DNA of 64,000 nucleotides from Prauserella cavernicola (GCF_016595675.1 NZ_JAENJH010000005.1:186001-250000), one strand, 5' to 3'. Positions 9,186 to 18,360 are shown, numbered from the stretch's first letter. Notes: generated by a model not told the origin, from the letters alone. Made by a program: numbers and translations.

Positions 9186-10802
9186 TCACTGACGCAGGCT
9201 CTTGTGTACCAAGGCGTCGCACAGGGCGAGCCAGCTCGCCTCGACGATGTTCTCGTGCACACCCACGGTGGTCCACTCGCGTTCGCCGTCGGTAGAGCCG
9301 ACGAGCACGCGCGTCACCGCGTCGGTGCCCGCGTGGTCGGTCAGGATGCGCACCTTGTAGTCGGTCAGCTCCACGCTGTCCAACCAGGACAGGTGCGGCA
9401 CGAGCGCCTCCCGCAGCGCGCCGTCGAGCGCGTTGACGGGCCCGTTGCCCTCGGCGGTCGCGATCACGCGTTCGCCGCCCACGTGCACCTTCACGGTGGC
9501 CTCCGCGATCACCTCGCCGTCGCCGCGGTGGTCCAGGACCACGCGGTAGGACTCGAGTGTGAACGGCGGCTCGCCGGGCGAGGTGTCGTCGGCCTCGGCG
9601 ACCTCCCTGCGCAGCAACAGCTCCAGCGACGCGTCGGCGGCCTCGAACGACCAGCCGCCCGCCTCGAGCGTCTTCACCTTGCGCACCGCGCCTGCGAGCG
9701 CGCCGGGCCGGCCGGCAAGGTCCACCCCGAGCTCACGTCCCTTGAGCTCGAGACTCGCCTTGCCGGCCATCTCGGTGACCAGGACCCTCATGTCGTTGCC
9801 GACCGAAGCGGGATCGATGTGGTTGTACAACAACGGATCCACTTTGATCGCGCTCGCGTGCAGCCCCGCCTTGTGGGCGAAGGCCGAAGCCCCGACGTAA
9901 GCCTGGTGGGTGTCGGGGGCGATGTTCGCGATTTCGGCAAGGGCATGGGAGACGCGGGCCAACTCGGCCGCGCCCCCGGTGGGGAGCACGTCGAGGCCGA
10001 GCTTGGTCACCAGGTTTCCCGTCACGGCGAACAGATCGGCGTTGCCGGCCCGTTCGCCGTAACCGTTCGCGGTGCACTGCACATGGGTCGCGCCGGCCTG
10101 CACGGCGGCGACGCTGTTGGCCACCGCGCAGGACGTGTCGTCCTGGCAGTGGATGCCGAGCCGCAGGCCGGTGCGCTCGGCGACCTCGCGCACCGTCTCG
10201 GCGAGACCGAGCGGAAGTGCTCCGCCGTTGGTGTCGCACAGCACCACGACGTCGGCTCCTCCCCGGCCCGCGGCGTCGAGCACGCGCAGTGCCGCGTCGG
10301 GATCGTGGGCGTAGCCGTCGAAGAAGTGCTCCGCGTCGAGGAACACGCGCCGCCCCTCGCCGACGAGGAACGAGACGGTGTCCTCCACCATCGCGCACGC
10401 CTCGGCGACGTCCACGCGCAGCGCGCGTTCGATGTGGCGCAGGTCGGACTTGGCCACCAGCGTCACCACCGCTGCCCGGGAGTCCAGCAGTGCGCGCACC
10501 TGCGGGTCGTCGGCCGCGGCCACGCCCGCCCTGCGGGTGGAGCCGAACGCGACCAGCACGGCGTGCTCGAGCACCAGTTCACCGGCGGCGGCGCGCGCGA
10601 AGAACTCGGTGTCCTTGGGCAGTGCGCCCGGCCAGCCGCCCTCGATGAACCCCACGCCCAGCTCGTCCAGCAGGCGGGCGACGGCGAGCTTGTCCGCGAC
10701 CGAGTACGAGATGCCCTCCCGCTGCGCGCCGTCGCGCAGGGTCGTGTCGTACAGGTGGAACTGGTCGCCGAGCGGGGTTCCGGCTGGTTCCGTGCGAGTC
10801 AC
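9186..10802 (-). CDS. cimA: (R)-citramalate synthase
   Basis: A 538-residue DRE-TIM family enzyme with the signature LYDTTLRDGAQREG (residues 18-30), NGYGERAGNAD, and a C-terminal LeuA-dimer regulatory domain (about 400-530) that senses isoleucine in the family. It condenses pyruvate and acetyl-CoA to citramalate, giving 2-oxobutyrate without threonine. The usual HxH metal motif is His218-Cys-Gln220 here. The GTG start has GAGGAG 7 bases upstream. Transcription is very likely controlled by the attenuator at 10849-10953. The FAH-family gene follows in the same transcript. Confidence 0.93.
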   Translation of the reverse strand: MTRTEPAGTPLGDQFHLYDTTLRDGAQREGISYSVADKLAVARLLDELGVGFIEGGWPGALPKDTEFFARAAAGELVLEHAVLVAFGSTRRAGVAAADDPQVRALLDSRAAVVTLVAKSDLRHIERALRVDVAEACAMVEDTVSFLVGEGRRVFLDAEHFFDGYAHDPDAALRVLDAAGRGGADVVVLCDTNGGALPLGLAETVREVAERTGLRLGIHCQDDTSCAVANSVAAVQAGATHVQCTANGYGERAGNADLFAVTGNLVTKLGLDVLPTGGAAELARVSHALAEIANIAPDTHQAYVGASAFAHKAGLHASAIKVDPLLYNHIDPASVGNDMRVLVTEMAGKASLELKGRELGVDLAGRPGALAGAVRKVKTLEAGGWSFEAADASLELLLRREVAEADDTSPGEPPFTLESYRVVLDHRGDGEVIAEATVKVHVGGERVIATAEGNGPVNALDGALREALVPHLSWLDSVELTDYKVRILTDHAGTDAVTRVLVGSTDGEREWTTVGVHENIVEASWLALCDALVHKSLRQ

Positions 10803-10848
10803 GGGGTGCTCCTCGAAGCCGTCCTTGAGAACGTGAGAGTTGTCCTGA

Positions 10849-10883
10849 CAAACAAAAAGACCCCCCGCGAATGCGAGAGGTCT
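10849..10883 (-). terminator. Attenuator terminator upstream of cimA
   Basis: An 11-bp stem (10873-10883 with 10858-10868, two G-U pairs in the RNA) with a GAAU-type loop is followed on the minus strand by TTTTTGTTT. It lies 25 bases after the leader-peptide stop and about 50 bases before the cimA start, so it terminates before the gene. This is one of the few canonical U-tract terminators in the window. Confidence 0.85.
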
Positions 10884-10884
10884 G

Positions 10885-10920
10885 CGCGCCGGGTGCCTTG
10901 TCGGGGCACTACCCGGCGCG
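10885..10920 (-). promoter_or_regulatory. Pause hairpin of the cimA attenuator
   Basis: A 10-bp perfect stem (10885-10894 with 10911-10920) can extend inward through a further GTGCC/GGCAC pairing. It overlaps the last codons and stop of the leader peptide. A ribosome stalled at the Ile codons would not block it, while one reaching the stop would melt it; its detailed partner switching is inferred. Confidence 0.6.
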
Positions 10921-10953
10921 CTGGGCGATAATGATCACGAGAGACGTGTTCAT
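10909..10953 (-). CDS. cimA leader peptide (MNTSLVIIIAQRAG)
   Basis: A 14-codon ORF with one Leu, one Val and three consecutive Ile codons, followed by a stalling hairpin and a U-tract terminator upstream of cimA. This is the architecture of ilv-type transcription attenuation: scarce charged Ile/Val tRNAs stall the ribosome and permit read-through. It has no ribosome site; the ATG begins 7 bases after a -10-like box, so a leaderless mRNA is likely. An in-frame ATG pair at 10962 and 10965 could extend it to 18 residues but would overlap the -10 box. Confidence 0.8.
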   Translation of the reverse strand: MNTSLVIIIAQRAG

Positions 10954-10960
10954 GCCGCGC

Positions 10961-10989
10961 ATCATGCCACAGCCCGGCGCCCTGTCCAA
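10961..10989 (-). promoter_or_regulatory. Putative promoter of the cimA leader transcript
   Basis: TTGGAC (10989-10984) and CATGAT (10966-10961) on the minus strand are separated by 17 bases. The leader-peptide ATG lies 7 bases further on, at the expected start of transcription. Confidence 0.55.
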
Positions 10990-11027
10990 CCCGTGAGCGC
11001 CCGGTCCCACCGTCCGGGCACACGCGA

Positions 11028-11060
11028 AAGGCCACCCCGCGAGGATCGCGGAGTGGCCTT
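11028..11060 (-). terminator. Terminator hairpin after leuB
   Basis: The stem pairs 11028-11035 with 11053-11060, and 11037-11041 with 11047-11051, interrupted by one bulge on each side. It lies about 20 bases after the leuB stop and separates leuB from the cimA promoter. Confidence 0.7.
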
Positions 11061-11082
11061 CACAGCGGGTCGGACCCGGCGG

Positions 11083-12123
11083 TCAGCTCGCCTGGCGTGA
11101 GTTCGAGGACACCAGTGCGGCCAGCCGGTCGCCGATCGCCTGCGTGGTACCCGGCGAGGCCTGGTCGCGGGTGGCGAGGTCGAAGGCCACCGACGCCTCG
11201 ATCCGCCGCGCCGCCTCCTTCTCACCGAGGTGGTCGAGCAGCAGCGACACCGACAGCACGGCGGCGGTCGGGTCGGCCAGGTTCTGGCCAGCGATGTCCG
11301 GAGCGCTGCCGTGCACCGGCTCGAACATGCTCGGGTTGCGCCGCGTGATGTCGAGGTTGCCGCTCGCGGCGAGCCCGATGCCACCGGTCACGGCGGCCAC
11401 GAGGTCGGTGATGATGTCGCCGAACAGGTTGTCGGTCACCAGCACGTCGAACCGGCTCGGGTCGGTGACGAGGTGGATCGTCGCGGCGTCGACGTGCGAG
11501 TAGGCCACCGTCACGTCGGGGTGCTCGAGCGAGACCTCCTCGACGATGCGCGACCACAACGACCCGGCGTGCTCCAGCACGTTGGTCTTGTGCACGAGCG
11601 TCAGGTGCTTGCGTGGCCGCTCCTCGGCGCGGTTGAACGCGTCGGCGACCACGCGCCGGATGCCGAACGCCGTGTTGACGCTGACCTCCGTGGCGATCTC
11701 GTGCTCGGTGTCCTTGCGCAGCAGGCCACCATTGCCCGCGTACGGGCCCTCGGTGCCCTCGCGGACCACGACCATGTCGACGTCGCCGGGGTCGGCCAGC
11801 GGGCCGCGTACGCCCGGGTACAGCCGCCCTGGGCGGAGGTTGACGTGATGGTCGAGCTCGAAGCGCAGGCGCAGCAGCAGCCCCCGCTCGAGGATTCCGC
11901 TCGGCACGCTCGGGTCGCCCACGGCACCGAGCAGGATCGCGTCGTGTTGGCGGAGCTCGCCCAGGACGGACTCGGGGAGGAGCTCACCGGTCGCGTGCCA
12001 GCGGGTAGCGCCGAGGTCGTAGTTGGTCGTCTCGGCGTTCGGGATGACCTCGGCGAGAACCTTGAGCGCCTCGGCCACCACCTCTGGCCCGATCCCGTCA
12101 CCGGGGATCACAGCGAGCCGCAT
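11083..12123 (-). CDS. leuB: 3-isopropylmalate dehydrogenase
   Basis: The 346-residue protein begins [16 protein letters not shown] and has the isocitrate/isopropylmalate dehydrogenase signature near its C-terminus, running through [11 protein letters not shown] and [14 protein letters not shown]. It oxidises 3-isopropylmalate with NAD+ in leucine biosynthesis, and can also oxidise methylmalate in the citramalate route to isoleucine, in keeping with its neighbour cimA. The start at 12123 has GGAGG 7 bases upstream. It is monocistronic, with a hairpin after its stop. Confidence 0.97.
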   Translation of the reverse strand: MRLAVIPGDGIGPEVVAEALKVLAEVIPNAETTNYDLGATRWHATGELLPESVLGELRQHDAILLGAVGDPSVPSGILERGLLLRLRFELDHHVNLRPGRLYPGVRGPLADPGDVDMVVVREGTEGPYAGNGGLLRKDTEHEIATEVSVNTAFGIRRVVADAFNRAEERPRKHLTLVHKTNVLEHAGSLWSRIVEEVSLEHPDVTVAYSHVDAATIHLVTDPSRFDVLVTDNLFGDIITDLVAAVTGGIGLAASGNLDITRRNPSMFEPVHGSAPDIAGQNLADPTAAVLSVSLLLDHLGEKEAARRIEASVAFDLATRDQASPGTTQAIGDRLAALVSSNSRQAS

Positions 12124-12440
12124 CCACACACCTCCGTCAGTCGGGCCACCGGCGTCCCGGATTGCCCCATTCGCATCGAACTCCAGCGACGGCAGGTTAC
12201 CGGCCGTCGACAATTGACCGAAGCAGTACCACCCTTACGCCGCAGTGCGCTGCAATGGTGCCACCCGATCGTGGCACGGTGCTACCCAAGATGATCATCG
12301 AGCGGTACAAGGGGCGCGGATCACGCGCCACACTCGGGAAGGCGTCTTTCCGCTTCGGCTTCCCCACCGCCCCTGGACGCACGGAACCCCCGGCACATCC
12401 ACTGTGGACGCACCGGGGGTTCGGAAGCGATCGCCGACCG
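12124..12440. other. leuB upstream region with three phased direct repeats
   Basis: This 317-base gap holds the leuB promoter region. Plus-strand repeats AGTACCACCC (12225-12234), GGTGCCACCC (12257-12266) and GGTGCTACCC (12279-12288) start 32 and 22 bases apart, close to whole helical turns. GTGCCAC and GTGGCAC (12258-12264, 12271-12277) also form an inverted repeat. These look like regulator binding sites. No branched-chain leader peptide was found here. Confidence 0.4.
12384..12422 (-). terminator. Terminator hairpin after serA
   Basis: A perfect 10-bp stem (12384-12393 with 12413-12422) surrounds a 19-base loop containing the palindrome TCCACTGTGGA. It begins about 18 bases after the serA stop. 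Confidence 0.7.
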
Positions 12441-14036
12441 TCAGTCGAAGTGGATCGCGCGGATCATGCGCGAGTCCACCGCTGCGCCGATCGGGTCGAG
12501 CAGGTGCTGGTCGACGACACGGTCGACACGCAGCAGCATCACGGCGTCCGCCCGGTCCGTGGTCTGGCTGAGCTGCGCGGCCTCGATGTTGACGCCGGCC
12601 TCGCCGAGCAGCGTGCCCACGCGGCCCATGACACCGGGCCGGTCCGGGTAGTCGAGCAGCAGCATGTTGCCCTCGGCGCGGATGTCGAAGTGCCTGCCGT
12701 CGATCTCGATCAGCTTCTCGACCTCGTCCTTGCCGTTCACCGCGCCCGACACCGTGTGCACGGTGCCGTCGGCGTGCACCGCGCGGACGGTGAGCTGGCT
12801 GCGGTAGTTGGTGCTCTCCGGCTCCGTCGTGACGCTCACCTGCACGCCGAGCTCCTCGGCGAGCCGCGGCGCGTTGACGAAGGTGACCTGGCTCTCCACC
12901 ACGCTCGAGAACACCCCGCGCAGCGCCGCGAGCTGCAGCACGCTGACGTCCTCGCCGGACAGCTCACCGCTGGCGACCACCGCGACCGACGACGGCGCCT
13001 TGGCGCTGAACGCCGAGAGCACCGTGCCGAGCTTCTGCGCGAGCGCGAGGTACGGGCGCACCTCGTCGGTGACCTTGCCACCCGCGACGTTCACCGCGTC
13101 CGGCACGAAGTCACCGCGCAGCGCGAGCTGCACCGAGCGGGCCACGTCGGTGCCCGCACGGTCCTGGGCCTCGGCCGTGGAGGCGCCGAGGTGCGGCGTC
13201 ACGACGACGTTGGGCAGGCCGAACAGCGGGCTCTCCGTGGTGGGCTCGGTGGCGAACACGTCGACACCGGCACCGCCGACCTGACCGTCGCGAACGGCGT
13301 TCGCGAGCGCCTCCTCGTCCACGAGGCCACCCCTGGCCGCGTTGACGATGATCACGCCCTTCTTGGTCTTGGCGAGCGCCGCGGCGTCGATGAGGCCCTT
13401 GGTCTCCGGCGTCTTGGGCAGGTGGACCGAGATCGCGTCGGCACGCTCGAGCAGCTCGTCGAGCGAGACCAGCTCCACGCCCAGCTGCGCGGCGCGCGCG
13501 GCCGAGGTGTACGGGTCGTAGGCGATCAGATGCGTGTCGAAGGCCGCGAGCCGCTGCGCGAACAGCTGGCCGATCTTGCCGAAGCCCACCACACCGATGG
13601 TCTTGCCGTTGAGCTCGATGCCGCTGTAGGAGCTGCGCTTCCACGCACCGGCCTGCAGGCTCTGGTCGGCGGCGGGAACGCGGCGGGCGACCGCGAGCAG
13701 CAGCGCGACGGCGTGCTCGGCCGCGGAGACGATGTTGGAGGTCGGCGCGTTCACCACGAGCACACCGCGCTCGGTGGCGGACTTGACGTCGACGTTGTCC
13801 AGGCCGACCCCGGCGCGCGCCACGACCTTGAGCCTGCTGGAGGCGCTCAGTACCTCGGCGTCGACCTTGGTCGCGGAGCGGACGAGCAGCGCGTCGGCGC
13901 TCTTCACCGCGTCAAGCAGCGCGGGGCGGTCGGTGCCGTCCACGTGCCGGACCTCGACCTCGTCCCCGAAGACGCTCACCGCGGAGGGTGCGAGCTTCTC
14001 GGCGAGGAGAACGACGGGCTGGCTGGAATTGGTCAC
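12441..14036 (-). CDS. serA: D-3-phosphoglycerate dehydrogenase
   Basis: The 531-residue enzyme is the long actinobacterial type. It has the N-terminal catalytic domain, an NAD-binding domain with VVGFGKIGQ, the catalytic NAARGG and TPHLGAST segments, an intervening domain (about 320-450), and a C-terminal ACT domain with LDYPDRPGVMGRVG. It starts serine biosynthesis from 3-phosphoglycerate and is normally serine-inhibited through the ACT and intervening domains. GTG at 14036 is preferred over an upstream ATG at 14087 because homology begins there and the length matches mycobacterial SerA. Confidence 0.95.
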   Translation of the reverse strand: MTNSSQPVVLLAEKLAPSAVSVFGDEVEVRHVDGTDRPALLDAVKSADALLVRSATKVDAEVLSASSRLKVVARAGVGLDNVDVKSATERGVLVVNAPTSNIVSAAEHAVALLLAVARRVPAADQSLQAGAWKRSSYSGIELNGKTIGVVGFGKIGQLFAQRLAAFDTHLIAYDPYTSAARAAQLGVELVSLDELLERADAISVHLPKTPETKGLIDAAALAKTKKGVIIVNAARGGLVDEEALANAVRDGQVGGAGVDVFATEPTTESPLFGLPNVVVTPHLGASTAEAQDRAGTDVARSVQLALRGDFVPDAVNVAGGKVTDEVRPYLALAQKLGTVLSAFSAKAPSSVAVVASGELSGEDVSVLQLAALRGVFSSVVESQVTFVNAPRLAEELGVQVSVTTEPESTNYRSQLTVRAVHADGTVHTVSGAVNGKDEVEKLIEIDGRHFDIRAEGNMLLLDYPDRPGVMGRVGTLLGEAGVNIEAAQLSQTTDRADAVMLLRVDRVVDQHLLDPIGAAVDSRMIRAIHFD

Positions 14037-14262
14037 GGTGCGCCTTTCGTAGCTCGGTTCGGATTCGCAGACGCGCTCGGAGGGCACCGCGCTGTGCCCA
14101 CAACGACCCGCAGTCTAGTCCCACGCGTTAACTTGGCCGCAATGCCTCCACAGCGCAAGATGCCCCGCGAGCGGGGGTTTCGTCCCCCGCGTCCGAGCTG
14201 TCCGCACGAAGGAAAGGCGCGGAAGTCAACACCGTTCACTCGCGCGGCCGAAAGCCGCCGGG

Positions 14263-14523
14263 CTACGCGGGACGGTCGAACTCGCCGTCGCGGACGCCTG
14301 CCAGAAATGCGTCCCATTCGGACGGTGTGAAGATCAGGACGACGCCGCCGGGGTCGGAAGTCTGACGCAAGGCGACGTAGGTGACACCGTCCGTGTGCGC
14401 GACGAAGGTGTACTCGACCGTCTCGCCCTCCGGCTGGACCCGGTGCCACACGGCCTCGCTCAGGTCCAGTTCCCCCCGCAGACCGTCCTTGTCGTCAACG
14501 GCGGGCGAGTGATTCGTGCTCAT
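14263..14523 (-). CDS. Small DUF397-like protein
   Basis: The 86-residue protein has a conserved Trp near residue 26, a VALRQTSDPGGVVLIF core, and an EWDAFLAGVRDGEFD C-terminus, the pattern of actinobacterial DUF397 proteins. These usually sit beside an XRE-type regulator, but none is adjacent here. Function is unknown. It lies alone between ilvC and serA, with a GC hairpin (14171-14190) downstream. Confidence 0.7.
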   Translation of the reverse strand: MSTNHSPAVDDKDGLRGELDLSEAVWHRVQPEGETVEYTFVAHTDGVTYVALRQTSDPGGVVLIFTPSEWDAFLAGVRDGEFDRPA

Positions 14524-14549
14524 GGCCAGCCACGGTAAGCCACGACGAG

Positions 14550-14607
14550 AAAAGCCCCCAGTGCCACCTGGGACACGCGACGCGCGCCTCAGGAGGCCCT
14601 GGGGGCT
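14550..14607 (-). terminator. Terminator after ilvC
   Basis: A 9-bp perfect stem (14553-14561 with 14599-14607) closes a long GC-rich loop, then a short T-run follows on the minus strand. It ends the ilvB-ilvN-ilvC transcript 17 bases after the ilvC stop. Confidence 0.65.
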
Positions 14608-14623
14608 GGTGAGAATCCTGGTG

Positions 14624-15664
<1,041 letters not shown>

Positions 15665-15690
15665 CTAACTGCGAGTTGAGGTCGCGGTGA

Positions 15691-16197
15691 CTAGCGAGTC
15701 GAGGTCGCGGTGATGGACCGGGCGCCGCGACCAACCGCGACCATGCCCGACTGCACGAGCTCACGCACGCCGTACGGTTCCAGCATGCGCAGCAGTGCGC
15801 TGATCTTGTCGTTGGTGCCGGTGGCCTCGATGGTGAGCGCCTCCGGCGAGACGTCGACGACCTTGGCACGGAACAGCTGCACGGTCTCGAGGACCTGGCT
15901 GCGCACCGTGGCGTCGGCCCTGACCTTCACGAGCAGCAGTTCCCGCTGCACCGCGACGGTCTTGTCGAGTTCCACGATCTTGATGACGTTGACGAGCTTG
16001 TTGAGCTGCTTGGTCACCTGCTCGAGCGGTAGCTCGTCGACGGCGACCACGATCGTCATGCGCGAGACCTCGGGATTCTCCGTGGGTCCCACGGCGAGGG
16101 ACTCGATGTTGAAGCCCCTGCGGGAGAACAGGCCGGACACGCGGGCGAGGACGCCGGGAACGTTCTCGACCAGAACACTCAAGGTGTGGTTACTCAT
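15691..16197 (-). CDS. ilvN: Acetolactate synthase small (regulatory) subunit
   Basis: The 168-residue protein begins MSNHTLSVLVENVPGVLARV, an ACT domain (about residues 4-78), followed by the ALS small-subunit C-terminal domain. It activates IlvB and confers valine feedback. Start 16197 matches the family, with AGGGAG about 11 bases upstream. The start codon is in one arm of a perfect 12-bp inverted repeat (16195-16242) and the ribosome site is in its loop, so initiation may be controlled by RNA structure. Confidence 0.97.
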   Translation of the reverse strand: MSNHTLSVLVENVPGVLARVSGLFSRRGFNIESLAVGPTENPEVSRMTIVVAVDELPLEQVTKQLNKLVNVIKIVELDKTVAVQRELLLVKVRADATVRSQVLETVQLFRAKVVDVSPEALTIEATGTNDKISALLRMLEPYGVRELVQSGMVAVGRGARSITATSTR

Positions 16198-16242
16198 GGG
16201 CGTTTTGCTCCCTTCGTTCCTCAGTACGCGAAAACGCCCATG
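16195..16242 (-). promoter_or_regulatory. Hairpin sequestering the ilvN start codon, with a hexapeptide uORF
   Basis: CATGGGCGTTTT (minus strand 16242-16231) pairs perfectly with AAAACGCCCATG (16206-16195) around a 24-base loop. The 3' arm contains the ilvN ATG, and the loop holds its AGGGAG site. The 5' arm contains an ATG opening the six-codon frame MGVFAY (16241-16221), which stops inside the loop. A ribosome on the short frame would open the stem. No good ribosome site precedes that ATG, so the uORF is uncertain while the stem is plain. Confidence 0.5.
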
Positions 16243-16296
16243 AGGCACAAGTGGGCTGTGCTGGATGGAGCGCTTCCTCCCTCCGGTCGTCAGCGC

Positions 16297-18159
16297 TCAC
16301 TGGGACACCTCGTCGTCGTCGAACAGGGGCCGGATACCGCGCGCGGCCATGATCTCGTCGTTGCCGGTGCCCGCGGCGACCATGGGCCACACCTGGGCGT
16401 CCTTGCCGACGACGAAGTCGATCACCACGGGCCGGTCGTTGATCTCCATGGCCCGGCGGATCACGTCGTCGACCTCCTCCTTCGTCTCGCAGCGCAGGCC
16501 TGCACAGCCGAGCGCCTCGGCGAGGAGGGTGAAGTCGGGGATGCGGTGCTTGTGGGTGCCGAGGTCGGTGTTGGAGTACCGCTCGGCGTAGAACAGGTTC
16601 TGCCACTGGCGGACCATGCCGAGGTTGCCGTTGTTGATCACCGCGACCTTGATCGGCGCGCCCTCGATGGCGCAGGTGGCCAGCTCCTGGTTGGTCATCT
16701 GGAAGCAGCCGTCACCGTCGATCGCCCACACCTGCTTGTCGGGTGCGCCGAACTGCGCGCCCATCGCGGCCGGCACCGCGAAGCCCATCGTGCCGAGCCC
16801 GCCGGAGTTGATCCACGTGCGCGGGTTCTCGTACTTGATGAACTGCGCCGCCCACATCTGGTGCTGGCCGACACCGGCCGCGTAGATGGCGTCGGGGCCG
16901 ACGAGCTCACCGATGCGCTCGATGACGTACTGCGGCGAGAGCGTGCCGTCGACGGGCCACTCGTAGCCCGCGGGGAACGTGCCGCGCCAGGAGTCGATCT
17001 GGGTCCACCACGGGGTGAGGTCGGCCGTGCCGTCGCGCTCGGTCTCGGCCTTCACCGCGGCGATGAGCTCGTCGATGATCTCGGCGCAGTCACCCACGAT
17101 CGGCACGTCGGCCTTGCGGTTCTTCGAGATCTCGGCGGGGTCGATGTCAGCGTGGACCACGCTGGCGTCGGGCGCGAACGAGGACAGCTGCCCCGTGACC
17201 CGGTCGTCGAACCGGGCGCCCAGCGCCACCAGCAGATCGGCCCGCTGCATCGCCGCGACCGCGGCGACCGAACCGTGCATGCCCGGCATGCCGAGGTGCT
17301 GCTGGTGCGAGTCGGGGAACGCGCCCCGCGCCATCAGCGTGGTCACCACGGGGATGCCGGTGAGCTCGGCGAGCTCCTTCAGCTTGTCCGAGGCCTGGGC
17401 CTTGAGCACGCCGCCGCCCACGTAGAACACGGGCCTGCGGGCGTGCGTGATCAGCCGCGCCGCCTCGCGGACCTGCTTGCCGTGCGGCCGCAGCGTCGGC
17501 CGGTAGCCGGGCAGGTGCAGCTCGGGCGGCCAGGTGAACGACGTCGTCTCCTGCAGCACGTCCTTGGGGATGTCGACCAGCACGGGGCCGGGACGACCGG
17601 TGCTCGCGAGGTGGAACGCCTCGGCGACGACCCTCGGGATGTCAGCGGGGTCGGTGACCAGGAAGTTGTGCTTGGTCACCGGCATCGTGATGCCGCAGAT
17701 GTCGGCTTCCTGGAACGCGTCGGTGCCGATGAGGGCCCGCGACTGCTGGCCGGTGATGGCGACGACCGGCACGGAGTCCATGTTCGCGTCGGCCAGCGGC
17801 GTGACGAGGTTGGTGGCGCCGGGACCCGAGGTCGCCATGCACACACCGACCTTGCCGGTGGCCTGTGCGTAACCGGTGGCGGCGTGTCCCGCGCCCTGCT
17901 CGTGCCGAACGAGGACGTGACGCACCTTGGTGGAGTCGAGAAGCGGGTCGTACGCAGGCAGGATCGTGCCGCCCGGGATGCCGAACACCACCTCTACGCC
18001 GACCGATTCGAGCGACCTGACGAGCGACTGCGCCCCGGTCACCCTCACGGGCGTTCCCGCGGGCGGCGCAGGCTTGGGCCGCGCTCCTGTCTGGCTGGGC
18101 GACGCCGGGTCCGGTGTCGGCCCGGCGTTCGTTTCCGATCGCGAGGTCGCGCTTGTCAT
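16297..18159 (-). CDS. ilvB: Acetolactate synthase large (catalytic) subunit
   Basis: The 620-residue ThDP enzyme has an N-terminal binding domain with catalytic Glu87 ([12 protein letters not shown]), a central FAD-binding domain, and a C-terminal ThDP domain with [11 protein letters not shown]. The first 38 residues are a Pro/Ala-rich extension typical of actinobacterial IlvB. It makes acetolactate or acetohydroxybutyrate, the committed step to Val/Leu or Ile. The ATG has a GAGG site 8 bases upstream. The 164-base leader contains an attenuator with a branched-chain leader peptide. Confidence 0.98.
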   Translation of the reverse strand: MTSATSRSETNAGPTPDPASPSQTGARPKPAPPAGTPVRVTGAQSLVRSLESVGVEVVFGIPGGTILPAYDPLLDSTKVRHVLVRHEQGAGHAATGYAQATGKVGVCMATSGPGATNLVTPLADANMDSVPVVAITGQQSRALIGTDAFQEADICGITMPVTKHNFLVTDPADIPRVVAEAFHLASTGRPGPVLVDIPKDVLQETTSFTWPPELHLPGYRPTLRPHGKQVREAARLITHARRPVFYVGGGVLKAQASDKLKELAELTGIPVVTTLMARGAFPDSHQQHLGMPGMHGSVAAVAAMQRADLLVALGARFDDRVTGQLSSFAPDASVVHADIDPAEISKNRKADVPIVGDCAEIIDELIAAVKAETERDGTADLTPWWTQIDSWRGTFPAGYEWPVDGTLSPQYVIERIGELVGPDAIYAAGVGQHQMWAAQFIKYENPRTWINSGGLGTMGFAVPAAMGAQFGAPDKQVWAIDGDGCFQMTNQELATCAIEGAPIKVAVINNGNLGMVRQWQNLFYAERYSNTDLGTHKHRIPDFTLLAEALGCAGLRCETKEEVDDVIRRAMEINDRPVVIDFVVGKDAQVWPMVAAGTGNDEIMAARGIRPLFDDDEVSQ

Positions 18160-18214
18160 CGGTTCTGCCTCGTGGGTTCTCGGTGCTGGTGGGCTTTTCT
18201 GTTGTTCCGGGCAC

Positions 18215-18251
18215 TAAAAAACCCTCGCCGACCATAGGGTCGTACGAGGGT
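18215..18251 (-). terminator. Attenuator terminator upstream of ilvB
   Basis: The stem pairs 18245-18251 with 18221-18227 and continues after a small internal loop through GGTCG/CGACC. Six consecutive U residues follow (18221-18216). It lies between the leader peptide and the ilvB start, 56 bases before the start codon. Confidence 0.8.
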
Positions 18252-18252
18252 C

Positions 18253-18291
18253 GCGCGTCGACGCAGAATTGCTTCCTAAGCGTCGACGCGC
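18253..18291 (-). promoter_or_regulatory. Pause hairpin of the ilvB attenuator
   Basis: A perfect 12-bp stem (18253-18264 with 18280-18291), built on the palindrome GCGTCGACGC, encloses a 15-base loop. Its 5' arm overlaps the last codons of the leader peptide and the loop holds the stop codon, so ribosome position would decide whether it forms. Confidence 0.65.
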
Positions 18292-18323
18292 TTGGGAAGT
18301 ACGAGACCGATCTGCGGTGTCAC
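18276..18323 (-). CDS. ilvB leader peptide (MTPQIGLVLPKRVDA)
   Basis: A 15-codon ORF with GTG start carries Ile, Leu, Val, Leu and Val codons (ATC, CTC, GTA, CTT, GTC), including the rarely used GTA and CTT. A 12-bp pause hairpin and a U-tract terminator follow before ilvB. This fits multivalent attenuation by Ile, Leu and Val, as described for ilvB of Corynebacterium. No ribosome site is present. The GTG lies 7 bases after a TAACGT box, predicting a leaderless transcript. Confidence 0.75.
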   Translation of the reverse strand: MTPQIGLVLPKRVDA

Positions 18324-18330
18324 GCCTGCG

Positions 18331-18360
18331 ACGTTAATCGCTGTCTGTCAACAGTGTCAA
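18331..18360 (-). promoter_or_regulatory. Promoter of the ilvBNC leader
   Basis: A perfect TTGACA -35 (18360-18355) is followed after 18 bases by TAACGT (18336-18331). The leader-peptide GTG starts 7 bases further. A second TTGACA lies 10 bases inside the first spacer and is an alternative. Confidence 0.6.

Noticed and set aside
12221-12275. T-box riboswitch: the minus strand contains AAGGGTGGTACTGC and GGGTGGCACC, like the T-box core.
   Set aside because: No stem I with specifier loop, no terminator after either copy, and the motif recurs three times in a phased array, which fits protein sites better.
12162-14330. A 722-codon plus-strand frame across serA.
   Set aside because: Antisense shadow of serA, no recognisable domain, His/Asp/Arg-biased as mirror frames are.
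16221-16241. The MGVFAY frame before ilvN as a gene.
   Set aside because: Six codons without a ribosome site; kept only as part of the hairpin observation.
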